Shown here piece by piece: positions 43,992 to 51,155 of a stretch of 64,000 nucleotides of DNA. The notes beneath the pieces were generated by a model. That model had not been told where the DNA came from, did no database searches, and saw only the letters and a list, made by a program, of their open reading frames with translations. A program made the position numbers and the translations under genes. The stretch spans positions 666,040-730,039 of the forward strand of contig NZ_PJIM01000001.1 in NCBI RefSeq assembly GCF_002929295.1. The letters are read 5' to 3'. How positions within the stretch are numbered: position 1 is the first letter of the stretch; each line of letters opens with the position of its first letter. Source of the stretch: Arthrobacter sp. SX1312. GTDB taxonomy: Bacteria; Actinomycetota; Actinomycetes; Actinomycetales; Micrococcaceae.

Positions 43992-45509
43992 TCAGTGGCC
44001 GCCGCCGAGGTGCCCACCGAGGCGTTCGCGGATGGCGAGGCTCGCGATGTTGAGGCCCTCGATCTGGACGCTCTTGCCGTAGCTGTCGTACTTGGCGGTG
44101 ATCGCGTCCAGCGCGGCGATGGTCGATGCATCCCAGAGGTGGGATCCGTACATGTCGATGACGATGGTGTCCGGGTCCTCGGCGTACTCGAACTGCGTGT
44201 AGAGGTCATTGGAGGAGGCGAAGAACAACTCACCTGACACCTCGTACTTCGCGACGGGTACGCCGAAGTGTTCCTCTACGGTCCGTTCGACCGTGACGAA
44301 GTGCGCGACCCGGCGGGCGAACGCGACCATGGCCACGAGGACACCGACGATGACGCCGATGGCGAGGTTGTGCGTCCAGACCGTCACGATGACCGTGGCG
44401 AGCATGACGGTCGTCTCGCTCTTGGGCATCCGCTTCAGCGTTCCGGGCTGGATGCTGTGCCAATCGAACGTGGCGATGGACACGAAGATCATCACCGCGA
44501 CCAGGGCGGCCATCGGGATCAGGGCGACCACGTCACCGAGGGCGACGACGAGGACGAGGACGAACAGTCCGGCCATGAACGTGGAAAGCCTTGTGCGCGC
44601 TCCGGAGGCCTTCACGTTGATCATGGTCTGGCCGACCATCGCGCAGCCGCCCATGCCGCCGAAGAACCCGGTGATGATGTTCGCCGCGCCCTGACCCCAC
44701 GATTCGCGGGTCTTGTTCGACCGGGTGTCGGTGACGTCATCGACGAGCTTCGCGGTCATCAGCGATTCCATCAGACCGACCACGGCCATGCCGGCCGCGA
44801 ACGGGGCGATGATCTGGAAGGTCTCGAGGGTCAGCGGCACGTTCGGGAAGAACAGGAACGGCAGGCTCTCGGGCAGCTCGCCTTTGTCTCCCACGGTGGG
44901 GACGGTGATCGCGAAGACGACCGCGGCCGCGGTGACGACGACGATCGCGACCAGGGGTGCGGGAACCGCGCGGGTGATACGCGGCAGCAGGAAGATGATG
45001 ACCAGTCCGACGGCGACCATCGGGTACACGAGCCAGGGAACCCCGAGGAGCTCGGGCAGCTGGGAGGTGAAGATCAGGATGGCCAGGGCGTTCACGAAGC
45101 CCACCATGACGGAGCGGGGGATGAACCGCATGAGCTTCGCGACCCCGAGCACGCCGAGAAGCACCTGGAAGACTCCGGCCAGGATGACCGCGGCAATGAA
45201 GTGATCGATTCCATGACTGGCCACGAGCGGCGCGATGACCAGGGCCGTCGCGGCTGTGGCCGCGGAAATCATGGCGGGGCGGCCGCCGAGGAACGCGATG
45301 GATACCGCCATGGTGAAGGAGGCGAACAAACCGATCCGCGGGTCGACACCTGCGATGAGGGAGAACGCGATGGCCTCGGGAATCAGTGCCAGGGCGACGA
45401 CGAGGCCGGCGAGGACCTCGGTGCGCAGGAGGCGCGGCGCGCGCAGGGTCCGCCGGACGGATTGGCGGTCCTCGGGCGTCAACGGCGGAGCGGTGGTGGC
45501 AACAGCCAT
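43992..45509 (-). CDS. SulP-family anion permease with STAS domain (copy 1)
   Basis: A 505-residue SLC26/SulP transporter. The N-terminal half has LAGLVVALALIPEAIAFSLIAGVDPRIGLF and the helical repeat up to MGGCAMVGQTMINVKASGARTRLS, the SulP signature. The C-terminal 110 residues are a STAS domain (GELFFASSNDLYTQFEY, YGSHLWDASTIAALDAI). SulP proteins move sulfate, bicarbonate or other anions, and the sequence cannot say which. GGAAGGGGA precedes ATG 45509; the longer frame to 45617 is not needed. It is divergent from a merR gene with which it shares a 180-base promoter region, and has a close paralogue at 49545. Confidence 0.9.
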   Translation of the reverse strand: MAVATTAPPLTPEDRQSVRRTLRAPRLLRTEVLAGLVVALALIPEAIAFSLIAGVDPRIGLFASFTMAVSIAFLGGRPAMISAATAATALVIAPLVASHGIDHFIAAVILAGVFQVLLGVLGVAKLMRFIPRSVMVGFVNALAILIFTSQLPELLGVPWLVYPMVAVGLVIIFLLPRITRAVPAPLVAIVVVTAAAVVFAITVPTVGDKGELPESLPFLFFPNVPLTLETFQIIAPFAAGMAVVGLMESLMTAKLVDDVTDTRSNKTRESWGQGAANIITGFFGGMGGCAMVGQTMINVKASGARTRLSTFMAGLFVLVLVVALGDVVALIPMAALVAVMIFVSIATFDWHSIQPGTLKRMPKSETTVMLATVIVTVWTHNLAIGVIVGVLVAMVAFARRVAHFVTVERTVEEHFGVPVAKYEVSGELFFASSNDLYTQFEYAEDPDTIVIDMYGSHLWDASTIAALDAITAKYDSYGKSVQIEGLNIASLAIRERLGGHLGGGH

Positions 45510-45627
45510 GGGAGTCCCCTTCCAGGGATCAGGAGGGCGCATTGGCTGCCCTCGGTGGTGAAGAAGGTGGGGACGCGACGCTGCGTCCGGGAAGAAGGAA
45601 GGGGCCATCAGGCCCATGCTTAACTGT

Positions 45628-45648
45628 ACTCTAACGTAATGGTAGAGT
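45628..45648. promoter_or_regulatory. MerR operator between sulP copy 1 and merR copy 1
   Basis: ACTCTA (45628-45633) and TAGAGT (45643-45648) form a dyad. The + strand reads ACTCTAACGTAA from 45628. Almost the same 12-mer (ACTCTAACTTAA) occurs on the - strand at 49410-49421 in front of the second merR, at a similar distance and in the same orientation relative to merR. Confidence 0.6.
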
Positions 45649-45688
45649 TGGGCGTGTGGGGCAGGCCAAGCGATCAGGAGGATTTTCC

Positions 45689-46078
45689 GTGCATATCGGT
45701 GAGCTCGCAGATCGGACAGGCCTGTCCCTGCGCACGCTGCGCCACTATGACGAGATCGGACTCCTCCGCCCCAGCGGGCGCACCGATGGAGGGTTCCGGG
45801 TCTACTCGGAAGACGACTCCACCAGGCTGACCCTTATTCGTCAGGCACGTGCCCTGAAATTCAGCCTCGAGGAAATCGGTGAGCTCCTCGACGTCCTCAC
45901 AGCACGCTCGGGCTACCACGGGCTGGTGAATCTCGACGCGATGGAAACCCTGCTCGGGGAAGCGCGCCGGCGCCGGACAAAACTCGCGGCTGACCTCGAC
46001 CGCGCCGATGACCTCATCATCCAGGTATCCACCAATCTCCAGCACCCCTTTCAGCCCGCGGTTCAGCAGCCGGGGTAG
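45689..46078 (+). CDS. MerR-family regulator (copy 1)
   Basis: A 129-residue MerR protein. The winged-helix domain reads HIGELADRTGLSLRTLRHYD, then EIGLLRPSGRTDGGFRVY, followed by LKFSLEEIGELLDVL and a coiled-coil helix to about residue 115. It contains no cysteine, so thiol or metal sensing of the CueR/MerR kind is unlikely. The start is GTG 45689 with AGGAGGA (45676-45682) 6 bases upstream; GTG 45656 is possible but worse. It is divergent from SulP copy 1 and presumably controls it. Confidence 0.9.
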   Translation: MHIGELADRTGLSLRTLRHYDEIGLLRPSGRTDGGFRVYSEDDSTRLTLIRQARALKFSLEEIGELLDVLTARSGYHGLVNLDAMETLLGEARRRRTKLAADLDRADDLIIQVSTNLQHPFQPAVQQPG

Positions 46079-46256
46079 ACACCACAGCCTCAGGATCAGC
46101 GGCAGATCCGGGACCCTCGTCGCCGACCCCGGCCCTCATGCTGCGGGCGGCCTGCGACCCCGATGCCCTCGGCCACCACTCGTGGTCGCCTTACAGCCCC
46201 CGCAACGACTCACCCGGCACGATCACCCGGTCCCCACCACGGGTAGGAGACACCTC

Positions 46257-48380
46257 TTGACGACATCGCACACAGTCCGACAACCCGGAACACCACCCAG
46301 TCCCGGGCGCCTCCCTACAGCTACGCCGGCCGATTCGTCGGGCATTTTCCGGCCGGAGGTGCAGGGCCTCCGCGCGGTCGCCCTCGTCCTGGTCGTGGTC
46401 TATCACGTGTGGCTGGGACGGGTATCGGGCGGAGTGGACGTCTTCCTGCTCGTCTCCGCGTTCCTCCTCACCGCCTCATTCGCCCGCCGCTCCACGGCGG
46501 GCCCGCTGGGGTTGCGCACGTACTGGACGCGCGTGTTCGGGCGGCTCCTGCCGCCGGCCGCGGTCGTCCTGCTCGCAACCGTCCTTGCATCGATCGCATT
46601 CTTCCCGCAGGTCAGGTGGGGCACTCTGATCGAACACGCCTGGGCGTCGCTGCTGTATGTGCAGAACTGGGACCTGGCGTTCGGCGCCGTGGACTACCAG
46701 GCAGCCGACGCCGCGACGGCCAGTCCGTTCCAGCACTTCTGGTCCCTGTCCATCCAGGGCCAGGTGTTCGTCCTCTGGCCGCTGATCCTGGCCGGCTGCA
46801 TCCTCGCCGCCCGGCGCACCCGGTTCTCCTTCACCGTGGTCGCAGGAACGGTCTTTTCCCTGATCTTCGCCGTGTCGCTTGCCTTCTCGGTGCACCAGAC
46901 GACGACGAACCAGGCCTTCGCGTACTTCGACACCCGGGCGAGGCTGTGGGAGTTCGCCGCCGGATCCCTGCTGGCCCTGGCCCTGCCCCACCTGAACCTG
47001 AACCGACTGACCCGGCTGGCCCTGGGCTGGGCCGGCATCCTGATGATCATCGCCTGCGGCCTCGTCGTGCAGGTCGAGAACCAGTTCCCCGGCTGGATCG
47101 CCCTGATCCCCGTCCTCGGTGCCGCCGCCGTCATCGCCGCCGGCCCACAGGGACAACAGCCCCGTCACCCGCTCGGCATCGACCGGATCCTCAGTGCAGC
47201 ACCGGTCCTGTCGGTCGGGCGGATCTCCTACGCCCTGTACCTGTGGCACTGGCCGATCCTGATCACCTACCTCGTCACCACTGGAACCAGCGCCGTGTCC
47301 CTCGGCGAGGGCGCCCTGATCATCGCCCTGTCCGCGGCCCTGTCGTGGGGCACGATGCGCCTGGTCGAGCGTCCTTTGCAGGGCTGGTCGTGGGTGCACC
47401 GCCGCAAGCGACGCAACGCCCTGCTCACCGTCGGCTGCGCCCTGATCGTCGCCGTTCCCCTCTCCGGCTGGGAGACGCGCATCAGCATCAAGGAGGAGCA
47501 ACTCGCACAGCAACCGGCGGCGCTGAACCCCGGAGCGCAAGCGCTCCTCTCACCCGAGGAGCACGCGACCCTACCGGACGCCGCGCTGGTGCCGGCCGCC
47601 ACAGATCTGGGCGCTGAATGGGGCAAGGCGGGGCCCTCCTGCGAAGGCGGATACCGGCCTCAGGACGAGGCGCTGGAGACTTGCCACCAGATCGAACCCG
47701 ACGGGCAGGCAACCCGTACGGTCGTCGTCCTCGGCGACTCGCACGCCAACCAACTCATGCCCGCACTCACCCACATCGCCGAGAAGAACCAGTGGCGGAT
47801 GATCACCCTGCTCCGCAACGCCTGCCGCTACGGAGCGGAGTCCGACACCCGCGATGACGCATGCAATGCGCGCAATGACGCCGCCCGCGAGTACGTGCTG
47901 GACCTGCAGCCCGACGCGGTCATCACCCACGGCACCCTCAGCACGGCCGAGGAACCGCACGAGCTCCTCGTCCCGGCCTGGGAAGAAGGCATCGGTGTCT
48001 TCCTCGAGGACGGCATCGAAGTCCTCGCCATCCGGGACAATCCCCGCTTCCCGATCAACATGTTCGAATGCGTCGAGCTCCACGGGCAGGACGCACCGCA
48101 GTGCAACACCCCCCGCGGTCAGGCGCTCCTACCCGTCAATCCGGTCGAAGCGATCGCGGCCCGGGAACCGCTCGTGCATTCATTGGACCTCACACCGGCA
48201 TACTGCACCGACACCACCTGCCCGGCCGTCGTCGGCAATGTCTTCGTGTACATGGACCTGGACCACCTCACCCGCACGTACGTCGAAACTCTCACCGATT
48301 ACTTCGAGGACCAGCTGTTCGCGACCACCGGGTGGACGGCCACCGCACCGCGCACCCCCAGCCAGAAGCCTGCCCTGTAA
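46257..48380 (+). CDS. membrane acyltransferase (AT3) fused to SGNH domain
   Basis: A 707-residue protein of the OafA/YrhL-type acyltransferase-3 family with a C-terminal SGNH hydrolase-like domain. The N-terminal membrane part (about 40-400) begins with FRPEVQGLRAVALVLVVVYH, followed by GGVDVFLLVSAFLL and around ten helices. The SGNH part (about 480-700) has VVVLGDSHANQLMPAL (block I Ser) and a late DLDHLTRTYVE with a putative Asp/His pair. Such enzymes O-acylate cell-surface glycans. TTG 46257 is the likely start with GGAGA 7 bases upstream. It lies 178 bases after merR copy 1 on the same strand. Confidence 0.85.
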   Translation: MTTSHTVRQPGTPPSPGRLPTATPADSSGIFRPEVQGLRAVALVLVVVYHVWLGRVSGGVDVFLLVSAFLLTASFARRSTAGPLGLRTYWTRVFGRLLPPAAVVLLATVLASIAFFPQVRWGTLIEHAWASLLYVQNWDLAFGAVDYQAADAATASPFQHFWSLSIQGQVFVLWPLILAGCILAARRTRFSFTVVAGTVFSLIFAVSLAFSVHQTTTNQAFAYFDTRARLWEFAAGSLLALALPHLNLNRLTRLALGWAGILMIIACGLVVQVENQFPGWIALIPVLGAAAVIAAGPQGQQPRHPLGIDRILSAAPVLSVGRISYALYLWHWPILITYLVTTGTSAVSLGEGALIIALSAALSWGTMRLVERPLQGWSWVHRRKRRNALLTVGCALIVAVPLSGWETRISIKEEQLAQQPAALNPGAQALLSPEEHATLPDAALVPAATDLGAEWGKAGPSCEGGYRPQDEALETCHQIEPDGQATRTVVVLGDSHANQLMPALTHIAEKNQWRMITLLRNACRYGAESDTRDDACNARNDAAREYVLDLQPDAVITHGTLSTAEEPHELLVPAWEEGIGVFLEDGIEVLAIRDNPRFPINMFECVELHGQDAPQCNTPRGQALLPVNPVEAIAAREPLVHSLDLTPAYCTDTTCPAVVGNVFVYMDLDHLTRTYVETLTDYFEDQLFATTGWTATAPRTPSQKPAL

Positions 48381-48469
48381 AGCGCAGGACGCCCCTAAGG
48401 ACTCGAGGCCCTCGCACAGAAAGCCAGAGAACCCATAGTCAGAACCCCGTCACCAAGTGGAGGACAACC

Positions 48470-48886
48470 ATGGAAAGCCAAAAGACCGCCCCGACAACAA
48501 CTCTTATGGACCTGAAGGACACATCGCTCACCAGCGGCGTTCCTGAGGACGTGATCGAGAACCTATTGCTGCTGCACATCATCGAACCGGTGACCATCGA
48601 CCCAGGCGAGGGCCCCCTGTTCGGCGTTGACCAGACCATGCTTCTGGAAATCCTGACGCACATGGACGTGCTCAACTTCAGAATCGAGGAGATGCGAGAC
48701 ATGGTCCGAGCCGTCGACACCCTCTGCGCCGCCCCCCACTCAGAGCTCGCCGCACGCTACAGGATCAGACTCGGCGCCTTTGCCTACGCACTGTCGCGTC
48801 GCACCGTCGTCACCGACGCCCAGGCCCAGGCTCTGACCCGCATCACCAATCTTCTTGGCAGCCGCTACCCTTGGCTGACCGCCTGA
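48470..48886 (+). CDS. small MerR-like protein with degenerate winged helix
   Basis: A 138-residue soluble protein with no obvious family. By eye it aligns with the adjacent MerR proteins: SLTSGVPEDVIENLLLLHII for the helix-turn-helix, EPVTIDPGEGPLFGVDQTML for the wing, and LNFRIEEMRDMVRAV for the helix after it. The usual LRYYxxxGLL and RxY residues that define DNA-binding MerR proteins are missing. It ends in two amphipathic helices. ATG 48470 follows GGAGGA (48459-48464) at 5 bases. It lies between the acyltransferase and merR copy 2, and may be a MerR relative that lost DNA binding or a partner protein. Function unknown. Confidence 0.6.
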   Translation: MESQKTAPTTTLMDLKDTSLTSGVPEDVIENLLLLHIIEPVTIDPGEGPLFGVDQTMLLEILTHMDVLNFRIEEMRDMVRAVDTLCAAPHSELAARYRIRLGAFAYALSRRTVVTDAQAQALTRITNLLGSRYPWLTA

Positions 48887-48963
48887 CCCCACCGCGGTAG
48901 GCGATGAGCACATGGCTGGTGCGGACGCCGCCGATGACGCCGCGATGATGCCGGGGTATTGGG

Positions 48964-49368
48964 TCAGTAGCGGGTGAGGACGTCGATGAACTCGTCGGCG
49001 CGGGCGAGGGTCTCGACCATCTTGGCCCGCCTTTCGACGGCCGTGTCCCGGAAGGCGGCAAGGCGTGCGCGCAGCTCATCGGCCGCCGCCGGGTCCGTCT
49101 CCAGCTGCAGGGCGTCCAGGACGGAGAGGAGGTCCGTCATCTCCTCGAGGGTGAAGCCCAGTGGCTTCATCCGGCGGATCACCATCAACCGCTCGAGGTC
49201 GTTCTCGGTGTAGACGCGGAACCCGCCTTCGGTGCGGGACGTCGCCGGGAGGATACCGACCTCGTCGTAGTGACGGATCGTTCGCAGGGACAGGCCTGTG
49301 CGCTCGGCCAGCTCGCCGATATGCATGGTCCGGCCCGCCTCGGCGACCTCCGGTGTCGCATCACTCAT
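48964..49368 (-). CDS. MerR-family regulator (copy 2)
   Basis: A 134-residue MerR protein, closely related to copy 1: HIGELAERTGLSLRTIRHYD, EVGILPATSRTEGGFRVY, LGFTLEEMTDLLSVL and a C-terminal coiled coil. It also lacks cysteines. ATG 49368 is preferred because an AGGGA lies 8 bases upstream; ATG 49386 is the alternative and adds six residues. It is divergent from SulP copy 2, so the pair repeats the copy-1 arrangement in mirror image. Confidence 0.9.
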   Translation of the reverse strand: MSDATPEVAEAGRTMHIGELAERTGLSLRTIRHYDEVGILPATSRTEGGFRVYTENDLERLMVIRRMKPLGFTLEEMTDLLSVLDALQLETDPAAADELRARLAAFRDTAVERRAKMVETLARADEFIDVLTRY

Positions 49369-49407
49369 CCGTGCTTCCCTTTCCATGCCTGCTACAACCT
49401 CACGTGA

Positions 49408-49427
49408 CGTTAAGTTAGAGTTTAACG
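49408..49427. promoter_or_regulatory. MerR operator between merR copy 2 and sulP copy 2
   Basis: CGTTAA (49408-49413) and TTAACG (49422-49427) flank GTTAGAGT. The reverse strand reads ACTCTAACTTAA, matching 11 of 12 bases of the motif at 45628. CACGTG at 49401 is also palindromic. It is probably the binding site of the MerR regulators. Confidence 0.6.
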
Positions 49428-49544
49428 GTTACTGCGGCATCCCGCGGTTCTTCTGTACGCCGGCGTACAGCCTAGCTCCCCTTCCCGAGCGGCGAACCAG
49501 CCGTCTCCCGCCGCCCTGTACTCCAACGCACGAAGGATCCCGCC

Positions 49545-51068
49545 ATGTCAGCAGCCGCACCCACTGCGAGACCAGAACTCACCCCGGTCGAACGCCAGTC
49601 GGTCGCCCGAACGCTTCGGAACCCGCGTCTGCTGAAGACCGAGGTCCTCGCCGGCCTCGTGGTCGCCCTCGCCCTCATCCCGGAGGCCATCGCCTTCTCG
49701 ATCATCGCCGGCGTCGACCCGCGGCTGGGCCTGTTCGCCTCGTTCACGATGGCGGTCTCCATCGCCTTCCTCGGTGGACGCCCGGCCATGATCTCCGCAG
49801 CGACCGGCGCGATCGCCCTGGTCATCGCCCCGCTGGTAGCCAGCCACGGCGTGGACTACTTCATCGCCGCAGTGATCCTCGGCGGTCTCTTCCAGGTGAT
49901 CCTCGGCGTCACCGGCGTCGCCCGGCTCATGCGGTTCATCCCCCGCTCCGTCATGGTGGGCTTCGTCAACGCCCTCGCCATCCTCATTTTCATGTCGCAG
50001 GTCCCCGAGCTCGTGGACGTACCCTTCCTCGTGTATCCGATGGTCGCCGTCGGCCTGCTCATCGTCTTCGGACTGCCGCGCCTCACCAGGGCGGTGCCCG
50101 CACCGCTGGTCGCCATCGTGGTCCTGACCGTGTTCGCGGTCCTCGCCAACGTGCTCGTCCCGACCGTCGGCGACAAGGGTGAGCTGCCCGAGAGCCTGCC
50201 GTCCCTGTTCTTCCCGAACGTGCCGCTGACCCTCGAGACCCTCCAGATCATCGCCCCGTTCTCGCTGGCGCTGGCCGCCGTCGGGCTCCTCGAGTCCCTC
50301 ATGACCGCCAAGCTCGTCGACGACATCACCGACACCCGCTCCAACAAGACCCGCGAGTCCTGGGGCCAGGGCACGGCGAACATCATTACCGGGTTCTTCG
50401 GCGGCATGGGCGGCTGCGCCATGATCGGCCAGACCATGATCAACGTGAAGGCCTCCGGCGCCCGCACCCGGATCAGCACGTTCCTCGCCGGGATCTTCCT
50501 GCTCGTCCTCGTCGTCGTCCTCGGCGGCATCGTCGCCCTGATCCCGATGGCCGCCCTCGTCGCTGTCATGATCTTCGTGGCCATCGCCACCTTCGACTGG
50601 CACAGCATCCAGCCCGGAACGCTGAAGCGGATGCCCAAGAGCGAGACGACCGTCATGCTCGCGACCGTCATCGTCACCGTATGGACCCACAACCTCGCCA
50701 TCGGCGTCGGCGTCGGCGTCCTCGTGGCCATGGTCGCGTTCGCCCGCCGCGTGGCGCACTTCGTCACCGTCGAACGGACCGAGACCACCGTGGACGGGGA
50801 CCGGCACGCCACCTACACGGTCGACGGCGAACTGTTCTTCGCGTCCTCCAACGACCTCTACACCCAGTTCGAGTACGCCACAGACCCCCACCGGGTCACC
50901 ATCGACCTGCACGGATCCCACCTCTGGGACGCCTCCACCATCGCCGCGCTGGACGCCATCACCGAGAAGTACCGCACCCACGGCACCGAGGTCACGATCG
51001 TCGGACTCAACGAGGCCTCCACGATGATGCGTGAACGTCTGGGCGGGAAGCTCGGCGCCGGCCACTGA
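49545..51068 (+). CDS. SulP-family anion permease with STAS domain (copy 2)
   Basis: A 507-residue paralogue of the SulP permease at 43992, collinear with it across the whole length, including the SulP signature (MGGCAMIGQTMINVKASGARTRIS) and STAS domain (GELFFASSNDLYTQFEY, HGSHLWDASTIAALDAI). The two differ mainly near the termini, in the loop after MSQVPELVDVP and at many synonymous positions, so the duplication is not recent. GAAGGA lies 8 bases before ATG 49545. It is divergent from merR copy 2. The substrate anion is not evident; sulfate and bicarbonate are the commonest in the family. Confidence 0.9.
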   Translation: MSAAAPTARPELTPVERQSVARTLRNPRLLKTEVLAGLVVALALIPEAIAFSIIAGVDPRLGLFASFTMAVSIAFLGGRPAMISAATGAIALVIAPLVASHGVDYFIAAVILGGLFQVILGVTGVARLMRFIPRSVMVGFVNALAILIFMSQVPELVDVPFLVYPMVAVGLLIVFGLPRLTRAVPAPLVAIVVLTVFAVLANVLVPTVGDKGELPESLPSLFFPNVPLTLETLQIIAPFSLALAAVGLLESLMTAKLVDDITDTRSNKTRESWGQGTANIITGFFGGMGGCAMIGQTMINVKASGARTRISTFLAGIFLLVLVVVLGGIVALIPMAALVAVMIFVAIATFDWHSIQPGTLKRMPKSETTVMLATVIVTVWTHNLAIGVGVGVLVAMVAFARRVAHFVTVERTETTVDGDRHATYTVDGELFFASSNDLYTQFEYATDPHRVTIDLHGSHLWDASTIAALDAITEKYRTHGTEVTIVGLNEASTMMRERLGGKLGAGH

Positions 51069-51155
51069 CCGGCCGCGCCGGGAGCAGCCGGCGTACTTCC
51101 GGCATGGAAGCCACCGGCGTGCCGGAGTCCGCGGACAGTAGGGAACAATGGAGGA

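Noticed and set aside
45509-45617. Longer SulP copy 1 N-terminus
   Set aside because: The extra 36 codons are Pro/Arg/His-rich and run into the divergent promoter; the start at 45509 has a strong RBS and matches copy 2.
43992-51068. Composite transposon interpretation of the mirrored SulP copies
   Set aside because: The repeated parts are diverged functional genes, and no transposase, terminal repeats or target duplications were seen.
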